Below are positions 35,446 to 44,910 of a stretch of DNA of 64,000 bases, piece by piece. The stretch is from the NCBI RefSeq assembly GCF_030407435.1, contig NZ_JASDDK010000008.1, forward strand, positions 1 to 64,000. Reading direction: 5' to 3'. Within the stretch, counting starts at the first letter, position 1. Each line of letters opens with the position of its first letter. A program made the translations under genes and the position numbers. A model generated the notes under the pieces. That model was not told the origin of the DNA. It saw only the letters and a list, made by a program, of their open reading frames with translations, and ran no database searches. This DNA comes from Winogradskyella bathintestinalis (GTDB lineage: Bacteria > Bacteroidota > Bacteroidia > Flavobacteriales > Flavobacteriaceae).

Positions 35446-37515
35446 CTATTGCTTAACCACTCTAATTGTTTTCGTTGCATTCGCGATGGTAACTTTAACA
35501 AAGTAAGTTCCGGTTTCCAAATTAGATAAATCTAAATCACTATCAACTGTGTTAGGTGCTGTTCTTAATACTTCTTGACCTAGCATATTATACATTGCCA
35601 CTTGCTCTATAGTATTTTGAGCATTTAATGTTAACGTATTTTTAACTGGGTTAGGGTAGTATGTAAACGTTGTAATATTTTCATCATTGATACCTAATTC
35701 TTCATCGACAACAATCGGTGCGCCGGTTACATCTAAAGATACACATAAATCATTTTCTCCGACTAAATCTAATACGTCAACTCCCGTTGTTGTACCAAAT
35801 ACAATTACACTCAAATCTAAATAATTTGGATCTGTATTATCTGAAGTTTCTGCTACCAAAGTATGTATGGTGTAATTTCCTTCAGCTGTAACTTCAAAAC
35901 TCGGTGTTGCTCCTGCTTGCTCAATGACTAATGATGTCCCAGATGTTAATACATAAGTTACTTCATAGTCTGTCGGCACAATAATATCTCCATTTGGCGT
36001 AGCGCTTATAGTTGCTGTTCCACCTGATAAAGCTACAGGCGTGGCATCGGCTGTTAAGGTTCCAGCTTCTGCTAAACATGGTTCTGCACAAGATATTGAT
36101 AATTGGAAATTACCAACACTAGTAGCATTGTATCCACCAACCGCAATGTAATAAGTAGTAGCTCCATCGGAAACAAAAGAAGTTTCAGCAGCAAAATTTT
36201 CAGCGAATCCACCACACTCATCATAACCATCATCAATTAGCGTTAATGCCCCTGACGTACCTGTATATATAAATAATTCAGTATCGAAATCGGTAACATC
36301 CGCTGAACAAGTAGAAACTGTTACAACTTCAGGAACACCTGAACCAACAAATGAATACCACACCCATGGAGAATCATTATCTGCTAAGGTATCATCTTCA
36401 ACGGTTGTATCACTTGGTGCATCTTCTTCATCTTGATTTGCGCCAAGTGTAGTTCCTGTAACGCTATCTCCACACGTTACAGAAATAGCATCTGCAAATA
36501 AATCATTCACTGGCGGTGTAACTCGGGTTGTAAATGAATCTGGCCCAACAACCATTGTTGCTGTTCCTCCACAGAATCCTGTAACAAATGTATCATAAGC
36601 CGTCTCTGCACTTAAGCCTGTTACACTCTCTGGCGAACCAGATCCTGTATTCGTATAAACTGGTGTGTTACCATCAGCTGCACTCTCACCGTCTAAATAG
36701 ACTTCTACAAGAAAACTATCATTGCCAGTACCTGGAGTAAAAGTTATATCGACAGAAGTAGCTGTAAGATTATCAGTATCTACATCGGTAACATCTGAAC
36801 AAGACGCCGTAGTAGTAAAAGATTCAGGTCCTTCTAATTCACTAATAGTTGTTGCTCCACTACAATTGGCTGTTATATAAGCATCATAGTCCATCGATGC
36901 AGAAAGTCCTGTTACTGTTACCATTGTACCCGTGACATTAGCATTAGAAAAGACAGGAGTATTAGCGTCCGCAGCGCTTTCGCCAGCGTTATACACCTCA
37001 ACACTATAATCTACAGTAGATACACCTCCTTCTGTCCAAGTTAAATCTGCAGACATATCAGTAATTTCCGACACAGTAAAATCTTCAGGTGCTGGACATG
37101 CATTGGCTGCCGCGGTTAAATCTTGAATGCTTGTTGTTCTACAACCATTCTCTGCGTAGGTACAGTCTGAGTCTTCAGACCAATTTAATTGTACACCAGT
37201 AACACCTGCAGGTGCTGTAAAGTTAAAGGGACTCGCACCGTGTGCTATAACTGAATCATCAGCAGAATTCACAACGGTGACATAAAGATCTGCACCGGAT
37301 AATGTTATTGAAACTTCATAATCATTACCTTCAACTATTCCGTCTACTAATGAAAATTCGGTGGAATAGTTACAAGTACTGATCTCAGTGACATCTCCAT
37401 CAGTATTAACCGTAATACTTCCTGAAGGATACTGACCATCTGGTCCTGGTCCACACTGTGACCAAGCGAGTCCAGACATAAATAATGCAAAGCATAATAA
37501 TGTAATTCTTTTCAT
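35446..37515 (-). CDS. Secreted fibronectin-type protein with T9SS type A sorting domain
   Basis: A 689-residue protein with signal peptide (ITLLCFALFMSGLAWSQ). A Cys-containing N-terminal beta domain is followed by two FN3-like repeats (CPAPEDFTVSEITDMSADLTW; CSDVTDVDTDNLTATSVDITF), each with a near-identical ES-AAD-NTPV insert. A PPC-like domain (NDLFADAISVTCG, ELFIYTGTSGAL, TYYIAVGGY) and another beta domain follow. The C-terminal sorting domain has FTYYPNPVKNTLTL, MYNMLGQEVL, LETGTYFVKV. Probably a cell-surface or released adhesin. It is monocistronic with a terminator. Confidence 0.92.
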   Translation of the reverse strand: MKRITLLCFALFMSGLAWSQCGPGPDGQYPSGSITVNTDGDVTEISTCNYSTEFSLVDGIVEGNDYEVSITLSGADLYVTVVNSADDSVIAHGASPFNFTAPAGVTGVQLNWSEDSDCTYAENGCRTTSIQDLTAAANACPAPEDFTVSEITDMSADLTWTEGGVSTVDYSVEVYNAGESAADANTPVFSNANVTGTMVTVTGLSASMDYDAYITANCSGATTISELEGPESFTTTASCSDVTDVDTDNLTATSVDITFTPGTGNDSFLVEVYLDGESAADGNTPVYTNTGSGSPESVTGLSAETAYDTFVTGFCGGTATMVVGPDSFTTRVTPPVNDLFADAISVTCGDSVTGTTLGANQDEEDAPSDTTVEDDTLADNDSPWVWYSFVGSGVPEVVTVSTCSADVTDFDTELFIYTGTSGALTLIDDGYDECGGFAENFAAETSFVSDGATTYYIAVGGYNATSVGNFQLSISCAEPCLAEAGTLTADATPVALSGGTATISATPNGDIIVPTDYEVTYVLTSGTSLVIEQAGATPSFEVTAEGNYTIHTLVAETSDNTDPNYLDLSVIVFGTTTGVDVLDLVGENDLCVSLDVTGAPIVVDEELGINDENITTFTYYPNPVKNTLTLNAQNTIEQVAMYNMLGQEVLRTAPNTVDSDLDLSNLETGTYFVKVTIANATKTIRVVKQ

Positions 37516-37700
37516 AAAATTGATATTTTAAGTTAGTAATTCCCTAAAAATATGTTAATTATTTATAACATTCTTAGGTTTAACTTTGAAATCGATAAAG
37601 TGCGAAAAATCTCGACTATTACCCCTTAAAATCTCCGTTTTAAAAGTGGCTAACTTGTTACCAGGCTCATTTCACTTTCATTATGATACTGATGCATTAA

Positions 37701-37735
37701 AAAAGCCATTTCTTAAGTTTAGAAATGGCTTTTTT
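37701..37735. terminator. Bidirectional terminator downstream of fabI
   Basis: AAAAGCCATTTCT (37701-37713) and AGAAATGGCTTTT (37721-37733) form a 13-bp stem with a 7-base loop; both ends carry T/A runs. It is 20 bp from the fabI stop. Confidence 0.85.
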
Positions 37736-37753
37736 AATTCAATGTGTTGGCTT

Positions 37754-38572
37754 CTATTTATTCTCCACAAAAGTATCCATAACGGCATCACTAACGCCCA
37801 TATTACTAAAACCTCCATCGTTATACAAATTCTGAAGCGTTACGCGTTTTGTTAAATCGCTAAATAGGGTAATTGTATAATTGGCACAGTCCATTGCTGT
37901 AGCGTTTCCTAAAGGCGACATTTTTTCGGCATAAGCAATAAAGCCATCAAATCCCTTTACTCCACTACCAGCAGTTGTTGGTGTCGGCGATTGCGAAATG
38001 GTATTAACTCTTACTTTTTTGTCTCTACCGAAAAAATAGCCAAAGCTACGTGCTATACTCTCTAAATAGGCCTTATTATCGGCCATATCATTATAATCGG
38101 GAAATACACGTTGTGCGGCCATATAAGTTAAAGCGACGATACTCCCCCATTCGTTCATGGCATCGGTCTTGTATAAGGTCTGCATTACTTTATGAAAAGA
38201 CATTGCAGAAACATCAGTACCTTTTTGTGTCCAAGCATAATTTTGGTCTGTATAATGTTTCCCTTTTCTAACATTTATGGACATGCCAATAGAATGTAAA
38301 ACAAAATCAATTTTACCTCCTAGTATTTCCATAGATTGCTCTACCAATTTTTTTAGATCGTCTTCCGAAGTCGCGTCCGCAGGTATAATTTGCGAACCCG
38401 TTTTTTCAGCAAGTTCATTAATCTGTCCCATTCGCATGGCCACTGGCGCATTGGTTAACACAAACGTCCCCCCTTCTTCATGAACGCGAATTGCGGTTTT
38501 CCAAGCGATTGAGTTTTCATCTAGAGCTCCAAATATGATTCCTTTTTTTCCTTTTAGTAAATTGTATGACAT
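37754..38572 (-). CDS. fabI: Enoyl-[acyl-carrier-protein] reductase (NADH)
   Basis: A 272-residue short-chain dehydrogenase of the FabI type for the last step of fatty-acid elongation. Seen: LLKGKKGIIFGALDENSIAW (cofactor loop), DFVLHSIGMSIN, active-site Y160 and K167 in YNDMADNK (Tyr-X6-Lys as in FabI), and the substrate loop SQSPTPTTAGSGVKGF. Length fits. It is the only enoyl reductase in the window. It is followed by a strong terminator. Confidence 0.97.
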   Translation of the reverse strand: MSYNLLKGKKGIIFGALDENSIAWKTAIRVHEEGGTFVLTNAPVAMRMGQINELAEKTGSQIIPADATSEDDLKKLVEQSMEILGGKIDFVLHSIGMSINVRKGKHYTDQNYAWTQKGTDVSAMSFHKVMQTLYKTDAMNEWGSIVALTYMAAQRVFPDYNDMADNKAYLESIARSFGYFFGRDKKVRVNTISQSPTPTTAGSGVKGFDGFIAYAEKMSPLGNATAMDCANYTITLFSDLTKRVTLQNLYNDGGFSNMGVSDAVMDTFVENK

Positions 38573-38692
38573 GTGAATTTGTTGTTTAGTTGTCTGTTGT
38601 TTAATTATATTGTAACAATTGAATTATCCTCCGATCCATATTTTAGCTAACGGAAAACTGCGACTGCGATAATTAACTAAAATTTTGATTTT

Positions 38693-40345
38693 TTAGTTTA
38701 AAAGTTGCTTTGCATGTGCCATAGCTGAATCCGAAATATCCAACCCTCCTAGCATCTGAGCAATCTCTACAATGCGTTCATCCTCATTTAATTTTTTCAG
38801 TTGCGTATGTGTGAGATCTTTAATATCTGTCTTAAAAACTTTAAAGTGTGTGTTACCTTTAGCTGCTATTTGAGGTAAATGCGTTATCGTAAATACCTGC
38901 ATTGTAACGCTCATTTGTTTCATAATTTCACCCATTTTGTTTGAAATTTCACCTGACACACCCGTATCAATTTCATCGAACATAATTGATGGCAATTGAA
39001 TATACTCAGCTAAAATGGATTTTATAGCCAGCATAATCCGAGATAACTCTCCACCAGAAGCTGATTTTTTAAGTGCGTTATAACTCGAACCTTTATTTGC
39101 CATAAATAAAAACTGTAAATTATCTTTTCCGTTTTTAGCAAATTGCTCAGTTGGTTCTAACTGAACTTTAAACTTAGCATTGGGCATTCCCAAATCTGAA
39201 AGCATCGCCTCTAATTTTGAAACAAAAACAGGAATAATCTTTTTTCTTTCATTATGAATTTTTAAAGCCTTATCATTCAGTTGCGCTTTTAGTTTTAAAA
39301 TATCTTGTTCTTTATTTAGTATAGTGTTATCTAAACTTTCTGTATTATCAATTTTAGATTTCAAATCATTTTTAATTTCTATTAAATCTGCAATTGTCGA
39401 AACTGAGTGCTTCTGAAATAAATTATTTACAATTTGAAGTTTACTATTAATCTTTTCTAATTCTTGTGGGTCTGATGTAAGGTTATCTTCAAAATCATCG
39501 AGCTCTATTAAAATGTCATTAAGTTCAATACCAACACTATCAATGCGTTCTTTTAAAGCCTCGTAAGACTTACCAAATCCGGCTATTTTAGATAATTCTT
39601 GTTTAATAGCAGTTAACTGATCGATAACACCTAAGTCTTCAGCACTTAATAAGGCTCTAGTACTACTTAACTTTTCGGTTATAATTTCTACATTATTAAG
39701 TTCTTCGTATTGAATTTCTAAATCTTCAAGATTTATTTTTTCTAACGGAATCTCGTTAAGCTCATTAGATAAGAATAGATTATAGTCGTATTCTTTTATT
39801 AATTCGGCTTTAGAATGTTTTAACGCTTCTAATGCCTTTTGCAACTTTTTATAAGACAGTAAACTTTTTGAAAAATCTTCTAAATTTAACGCGTTTTCAG
39901 CTAAGGCATCTATCACTTTAAACTGATAATCATCTTGCGTTAACTGTTGTGTTTGATGTTGTGAATGAATATCGATAAGATAGCTACTTAAAGCTACTAA
40001 ACTTTCTAAAGTTACCGGAGTATCATTGATAAAAGCTCTCGATTTTCCTGAAGTTAAAATTTCACGTCGTATAATTGTTTGCACATCATAATCTAAGTCT
40101 AAAGTTTTGAATAAGGTTTTTAAATCATAATTTGCAATATCGAATATCGCTTCAATAATACATTTTTCGTCTGTGTTTTTTACCTGGCTTAGATCGGCGC
40201 GTTTTCCTAAAACTAATGATAGACCACCTAATAAGATCGACTTACCTGCGCCAGTTTCACCCGTTATTATCGTTAATCCATTATTAAAGGTAACGTTCAA
40301 CTCGTCGATGAGTGCGTAATTTTTTATGTAGAGTGATGTGAGCAA
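38693..40345 (-). CDS. recN: DNA repair protein RecN
   Basis: A 550-residue SMC-like ATPase for double-strand break repair. The start is TTG at 40345 (LTSLYIKNYALIDELNV), since no ATG lies between it and the conserved P-loop region. Walker A is GETGAGKS near residues 30-37, then VLGKRADLSQ and long coiled coils (about 150-350). The C-terminal lobe has LQFLFMANKGSS, ASGGELSRIMLAIK (signature) and IMFDEIDTGVSG (Walker B). A -7 promoter box lies 22 bp upstream. fabI follows on the same strand. Confidence 0.95.
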   Translation of the reverse strand: MLTSLYIKNYALIDELNVTFNNGLTIITGETGAGKSILLGGLSLVLGKRADLSQVKNTDEKCIIEAIFDIANYDLKTLFKTLDLDYDVQTIIRREILTSGKSRAFINDTPVTLESLVALSSYLIDIHSQHQTQQLTQDDYQFKVIDALAENALNLEDFSKSLLSYKKLQKALEALKHSKAELIKEYDYNLFLSNELNEIPLEKINLEDLEIQYEELNNVEIITEKLSSTRALLSAEDLGVIDQLTAIKQELSKIAGFGKSYEALKERIDSVGIELNDILIELDDFEDNLTSDPQELEKINSKLQIVNNLFQKHSVSTIADLIEIKNDLKSKIDNTESLDNTILNKEQDILKLKAQLNDKALKIHNERKKIIPVFVSKLEAMLSDLGMPNAKFKVQLEPTEQFAKNGKDNLQFLFMANKGSSYNALKKSASGGELSRIMLAIKSILAEYIQLPSIMFDEIDTGVSGEISNKMGEIMKQMSVTMQVFTITHLPQIAAKGNTHFKVFKTDIKDLTHTQLKKLNEDERIVEIAQMLGGLDISDSAMAHAKQLLN

Positions 40346-40366
40346 GTTTTTTTGTTATTTGTTATA

Positions 40367-40374
40367 CAAAATTA
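40367..40374 (-). promoter_or_regulatory. -7 box TAATTTTG upstream of recN
   Basis: An exact TAnnTTTG match on the minus strand, 21 bp before the TTG start codon. No TTG at the -33 distance. Confidence 0.35.
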
Positions 40375-40517
40375 AGTGATTAAGGCTTTAAAATTGAAAA
40401 CGAAGAAGAAAAAATATAACTATTGCATTTAATTAGAGATTAAAAAAGTAGACGCATCGGTTTGTTTGCGAAAATTGCTGGCAAAAATTTTAGAATTAAG
40501 AATAGACTTCAATAATA

Positions 40518-41405
40518 CTAATACTTAATGGTCCTCCACTTCTGAGAATGCATGGGTGCAATTTTGTTTAAAATATCGGTTGCATTTGTAATATTAACAC
40601 TAGGACCGCCAGATAAGACGTCCATAATTTCATCTGCTTTAGCATCGAAAAAAACACGCATTAAATACGAATTAGGACGGACACGATGCACCTTTAATAA
40701 ATCATCTAATACATCAATTATCTTAGTCTTTCCTTCTTTAGCGCTTCCATTCATTGCATCCATACCTTCCATATGATATTTATACATGGTGGTTCTCATA
40801 TCCTTATAAGATGGCGACATTAAATTATCAATTAGTGCAAAACGTGATTGCAAACCATCTTCTAGTTTCCACCCCTGTCCGTTAAGTTGTTGGGAGTAAC
40901 TCGCAATAGTTTGTGCTTGTTCAAAATAATCGTCACCTCCATTAAGTTCAAAAGTATCGGCATCCATACCCAAGATCATGTATACATGAAACGATAACAC
41001 CGAGATTAAATTGGACTCAAACTGGCTATCATTAAAAATCAAGTTTTGAAATTCTAAATACTGAAAATTAAAGCTCTTATCATTAAAATTATAAACTGGT
41101 GAACTGTATGTGGAATTAAAAACTGGTCGCGAGGACGATACTTGAAGCGATGCCGAAAATGAATCGTTATTATAATCCATCACATTAATCACCATACTAC
41201 AATTAATACGTTCTTGTGCACCAAAATTTTTATTCGTCCATTTTGTATTATTTATGAACTCTGTCAGTTGTTTTTCTAAGGTTTTAAAAACGACATTGTT
41301 CTCGTTTCCTGTTTGTTGTGCAATAACGTTTACAGTACAATTCAACTCCTGAGAAAACCCCACTGTTGTACATAAAAAAGCAAATAATAGAAATAGGTTA
41401 CGCAT
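40518..41405 (-). CDS. DUF4835 family exported protein
   Basis: A 295-residue protein with a signal peptide (NLFLLFAFLCTTVGFSQ). The DUF4835 pattern is seen: ELNCTVNVIAQQ, INCSMVINVMDYNNDSFSASLQVSSSRPVFNSTYSSPVYNFND split over two strands, then YMILGMDADTFELNGGDDYF. It is known as an orphan next to coaBC in Bacteroidetes, as here (8-bp overlap with coaBC). A periplasmic or outer-membrane role is likely from the signal. Reaction unknown. Last gene of the bamD-rpoZ-coaBC run. Confidence 0.9.
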   Translation of the reverse strand: MRNLFLLFAFLCTTVGFSQELNCTVNVIAQQTGNENNVVFKTLEKQLTEFINNTKWTNKNFGAQERINCSMVINVMDYNNDSFSASLQVSSSRPVFNSTYSSPVYNFNDKSFNFQYLEFQNLIFNDSQFESNLISVLSFHVYMILGMDADTFELNGGDDYFEQAQTIASYSQQLNGQGWKLEDGLQSRFALIDNLMSPSYKDMRTTMYKYHMEGMDAMNGSAKEGKTKIIDVLDDLLKVHRVRPNSYLMRVFFDAKADEIMDVLSGGPSVNITNATDILNKIAPMHSQKWRTIKY

Positions 41406-42609
41406 GAGTTTGTTTTAGTATAAGCTGCATTAAATCATCTGCAACGTGGGCTTTAGACTTTAATTCATTTTCAATAATAGCGTTAGTAGACGTTATAAAA
41501 GTAACTTTATTTGTTGATACGCCAAAACCAGCTCCTTGGTCTTGTAACGAATTTAATACAATAAGGTCTAAATTTTTAGATTTTAGTTTTCCCTTGGCGT
41601 GCTCTAATTCATTATTTGTTTCTAATGCAAACCCTACTAAAAACTGATTGGTTTTAATCTCGCCAAGTGATTTTAAAATATCTTTTGTCTTTTCTAACTC
41701 CAAAGTAAACGTTGGGTCTTGTTTTTTTATTTTACGATCTGCCACATTCTTAGGCCGGTAATCTGAAACAGCTGCAGAAAGAATGGCAATATTGGCAGAT
41801 TTAAAATGCTTATGAACCTCATTGTACATGTCTTCTGCACTCACCACCGATTTAACAGAAACAAGAGAGTGTGATATGTTTTGATGTGTAGGCCCAGAAA
41901 CCAATATAACCTCAGCTCCTAAATTTGCAGCAGCTTTGGCTATTTCGAATCCCATTTTTCCGCTAGAATGATTCCCTATAAATCGAACAGGGTCAATAGC
42001 TTCATACGTCGGACCGGCCGTGATCAATACATGTTGTCCTCTTAATGGCAATTGATCTAAAATATCAATTTCAATATAACTAATAATGTCTTCTGGCTCG
42101 GCCATACGTCCTTCACCTACTAAGCCACTAGCAAGCTCACCAGTTCCAGCAGGAATTAATTTGTTTCCAAAAGCTTTTAATTTTTCAAAAGACGCTTTAG
42201 TGGATTGATGTTTATACATATCTAAATCCATTGCGGGAGCAAAATAAACAGGACATTTAGCAGAAAGATAGGTAGCTAATAAAATATTATCACAAACACC
42301 ATTGGCCATTTTTGCCATTGTATTAGCTGTAGCGGGCGCTATAACGAAATAGTCGGCCCAGAGACCTAAATCAACGTGGTTATTCCAAACGTCATTATTA
42401 TCTTCTTCATCTACAAAAGAAGCATAGACGGGATTTTTAGATAACGTAGAAAGCGTAAGCGGAGTGATAAAATCTTTGGAAGCAGGCGTCATAACTATTT
42501 TAACGTTAGCGCCTGCTTTAATAAATAATCGTACTAAGTGAGCAGATTTATATGCAGCAATACCAGCGGTAATGCCCAATAAAATATTTTTATCCTTTAG
42601 AATAGACAT
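41398..42609 (-). CDS. coaBC: Bifunctional phosphopantothenoylcysteine decarboxylase/phosphopantothenate-cysteine ligase
   Basis: A 403-residue fusion of two coenzyme A steps. The CoaC half has NILLGITAGIAAYKSAHLVR, DYFVIAPATANTMAKMANGVCDNILL (the FMN/active-site region), and CPVYFAPAMDLDMY. The CoaB half has HVLITAGPTYEAIDPVRFIGNHSSGKMG and the CTP site SAAVSDYRPKN with IKKQ after it. Both halves look intact. It overlaps DUF4835 by 8 bp and lies 7 bp after rpoZ. The last CoA step, coaE, is also in the window at 32709. Confidence 0.96.
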   Translation of the reverse strand: MSILKDKNILLGITAGIAAYKSAHLVRLFIKAGANVKIVMTPASKDFITPLTLSTLSKNPVYASFVDEEDNNDVWNNHVDLGLWADYFVIAPATANTMAKMANGVCDNILLATYLSAKCPVYFAPAMDLDMYKHQSTKASFEKLKAFGNKLIPAGTGELASGLVGEGRMAEPEDIISYIEIDILDQLPLRGQHVLITAGPTYEAIDPVRFIGNHSSGKMGFEIAKAAANLGAEVILVSGPTHQNISHSLVSVKSVVSAEDMYNEVHKHFKSANIAILSAAVSDYRPKNVADRKIKKQDPTFTLELEKTKDILKSLGEIKTNQFLVGFALETNNELEHAKGKLKSKNLDLIVLNSLQDQGAGFGVSTNKVTFITSTNAIIENELKSKAHVADDLMQLILKQTHA

Positions 42610-42616
42610 CTAAGGA

Positions 42617-42943
42617 TTATGGCTGAGGATCATCAGTGTTTCTGTGATAAATCTTATCGTCTAACCATTCTTTAACGGCTAAAGAGTGTGGCTTTGGTAA
42701 CTTTTCGTAAAACTTAGATACTTCAATTTGCTCTTTGTTTTCAAAAATTTCTTCAAGACTATCGTTATAAGTTGCAAATTCTTCAAGCTTATCAATTAAC
42801 TCACGTCTAATGTCTGTATTAATTTGCTCAGCACGTCTAGAAATTACGGATATAGCTTCGTAGATATTGTCAGTAGGAGCGTCGATTGCATTTCTATTAT
42901 AAGTTACTGTACTTATTGGTGCATCTGTCTTTTTTAAATCCAT
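42617..42943 (-). CDS. rpoZ: RNA polymerase omega subunit, Bacteroidetes type
   Basis: A 108-residue protein with the omega core NIYEAISVISRRAEQINTD (residues 27-45), matching the omega helix that folds on the beta' C terminus. The C-terminal half is charged and specific to Bacteroidetes (ELIDKLEEFATYNDSLEEIFENKEQIEVSKFYEKLPKP, shown here in parts). It stabilises RNA polymerase assembly. It sits 11 bp after bamD and 7 bp before coaBC, so it is part of the same operon. Confidence 0.88.
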   Translation of the reverse strand: MDLKKTDAPISTVTYNRNAIDAPTDNIYEAISVISRRAEQINTDIRRELIDKLEEFATYNDSLEEIFENKEQIEVSKFYEKLPKPHSLAVKEWLDDKIYHRNTDDPQP

Positions 42944-42954
42944 CGTTATAATGT

Positions 42955-43755
42955 TTAACTTTTTGTGTTAAATGTATTTAATTCTTGTTGTAAAAATTCT
43001 TTCTTTATAGTAGCATCTTCCAAATATTCTGAATTTGGATAAGATTTTTTCAGAGATTGATAATAGTCGTTTGCTTCCTTAATACGCACTTCTTTCAGAT
43101 ACTCAACACTATAAACTGCCAAATTATATGAAGCAACAAATCGGTAATAAAACGCATCACCTCTTAGGGTTGAACCAGGAAATTCGAGTAAAAAATTATT
43201 AAACGATTTAATAGACGCTTGATAGTCTCTAATTAAATTATATTGTTTGGCAATTTCGAATGCCTTCTTCTCTAACTTATAATCTAATTCTTTTACTAAT
43301 TTATTTGCCTCTTCTAAATATTCTGAATTAGGATAAGCATTAATAAATAGTTGCAATTTTTCAATAGCTTCAACCGTTTCCTTTTGTTCCTTAGAATACA
43401 CAGGAGAATTAAAATAATAGCCTTTAGCAGCTAAGAAAGCCGCTTCTTCTGCTTTATTACTTTTAGGATAGATATCTGTAAATTTATCTAAATGATAACT
43501 CGCAATGTAATAATCTCCCAAATGGTAAGAACACATAGCATGAATGTACGTTAATTTTTCAGCTTGTGGCTTCCCTCTATATTGTTGAAGAATTTGATCT
43601 GCAAGCCTAAAAGATTTTTTATACTTTCCGGCATCATATAATTCCGTAGCCATTTCAAACTTTGCAGCCGTATCTTCAGATTTTAAAGTTTTCTGAAATT
43701 TGCTACATGAAATTAATAGCATACTGATCAGTAGTATGTAAAGTCCTTTTTTCAT
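42955..43755 (-). CDS. bamD: Outer-membrane assembly lipoprotein BamD
   Basis: Taken from ATG 43755 (266 residues). An upstream ATG at 43785 would place a -7 box within the coding region and lengthen the signal. Lipoprotein signal GLYILLISMLLISC with lipobox ISC, then TPR-like repeats: AAKFEMATELYDAGKYKKSFRLADQ, YIASYHLDKFTDIYPKS, INAYPNSEYLEEA, YNLIRDYQASIKSFNNFLLEFPGS, YPNSEYLEDA. BamD binds BamA in outer-membrane protein insertion. It heads a four-gene operon ending in DUF4835. Confidence 0.94.
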   Translation of the reverse strand: MKKGLYILLISMLLISCSKFQKTLKSEDTAAKFEMATELYDAGKYKKSFRLADQILQQYRGKPQAEKLTYIHAMCSYHLGDYYIASYHLDKFTDIYPKSNKAEEAAFLAAKGYYFNSPVYSKEQKETVEAIEKLQLFINAYPNSEYLEEANKLVKELDYKLEKKAFEIAKQYNLIRDYQASIKSFNNFLLEFPGSTLRGDAFYYRFVASYNLAVYSVEYLKEVRIKEANDYYQSLKKSYPNSEYLEDATIKKEFLQQELNTFNTKS

Positions 43756-43772
43756 AAATTTTAAACAGAATG

Positions 43773-43780
43773 CAAAAGTA
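43773..43780 (-). promoter_or_regulatory. -7 box TACTTTTG upstream of bamD
   Basis: Exact TAnnTTTG on the minus strand, 17 bp before ATG 43755. A TTG sits 24 bp upstream (43807-43805), one base beyond the usual 17-23 range. Confidence 0.4.
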
Positions 43781-44025
43781 AGCATTATTAACGGATTTTA
43801 AAAACAATAATTTTTGGACTCATCTTGACTTTTTCTGTCCCCAAAAATATGATTGAAAATTACTCAAATTACGTCTATTTCATTATGGGCAGTAAAACTA
43901 TGCCTTTCAATAATAGTCTCATCTGAGCACATTTTTTATCATTTGCGGTTGTAAACAAAAAATCAAGAGTAAGTTTGTGCTAATTTAAATGATGTAATTA
44001 GGCTAAAAATCTATTTATGTAAAGT

Positions 44026-44910
44026 TTAACTTTTTCCTAGAGTTTTCAATTCTGTCTTAATCTTTTCTTTCAATTGATCCGTGGCTTCAACCAATGGTAA
44101 TCGCACGTGTGATTTTGAAATATTTAACCCCTCTAAAACAGCTTTTATACCTGAAGGATTATTTTCTGAAAAAATCATTCCTGTTATTGGCATTAGCTTA
44201 AAATGAATATCATAGGCTTCCTTTGCTTTACCCGCGATTCCACATCTAATCATTTCCGAAAACTCTTTCGGTAATGCCTGACCTATAACTGAAATAACCC
44301 CAGAACCACCTGCTAATGTTACTCCTATGGCGAGATCATCATCACCAGATAAGACTAGGAATTTTTTGGGTTTTGTTCTTAATAACTCTAAATATTGATG
44401 TACGTTATTACCAGCTTCTTTTACTGCTACGATATTATCAAAATCATTTGCTAACCGTAACGTGGTTTCTGGTGACATATTTGATGATGTTCTCCCAGGC
44501 ACATTATATAATATAATTGGTTTTGGTGAAACTTCTGAAACAGCTTTAAAATGCCGGTAAATTCCTTCTTGCGTCGGTTTACTATAGTATGGTGACACGG
44601 ACAAAATACCATCAACAGTAGCGAAATCGGTTGTTTCTATTTCATTGATAACTTGCGCCGTATTGTTTCCTCCTATACCTAAAACCAATGGCAACCTTTT
44701 ATTATTGACTTTAGATACAAACGTAATTAATTCTTTTTTTTCCTCGGGAGTAACAGTAACACTCTCACCTGTAGTACCGCTTACTACTAAGTAATCCGTT
44801 CCGTTTGCTATATTAAATTCCACTAAACGCTCCAAAGCATCAAAATCGATACTTAAATCTGATTTGAAAGGTGTAATTAGTGCAACTCCTGTTCCTATAA
44901 AATTGGTCAT
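44026..44910 (-). CDS. dapA: 4-hydroxy-tetrahydrodipicolinate synthase
   Basis: A 294-residue TIM-barrel aldolase joining pyruvate and aspartate semialdehyde for lysine and diaminopimelate. Seen: GTGVALITPF, SGTTGES, Y135 in LYNVPGRT, Schiff-base K164 in VAVKEAG, and SGDDDLAIG. Length is usual. Its start shares one base with the upstream stop (TAATG), so it is coupled to the 44910-45428 gene. It feeds dapF, located at the other end of the window. Confidence 0.96.
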   Translation of the reverse strand: MTNFIGTGVALITPFKSDLSIDFDALERLVEFNIANGTDYLVVSGTTGESVTVTPEEKKELITFVSKVNNKRLPLVLGIGGNNTAQVINEIETTDFATVDGILSVSPYYSKPTQEGIYRHFKAVSEVSPKPIILYNVPGRTSSNMSPETTLRLANDFDNIVAVKEAGNNVHQYLELLRTKPKKFLVLSGDDDLAIGVTLAGGSGVISVIGQALPKEFSEMIRCGIAGKAKEAYDIHFKLMPITGMIFSENNPSGIKAVLEGLNISKSHVRLPLVEATDQLKEKIKTELKTLGKS

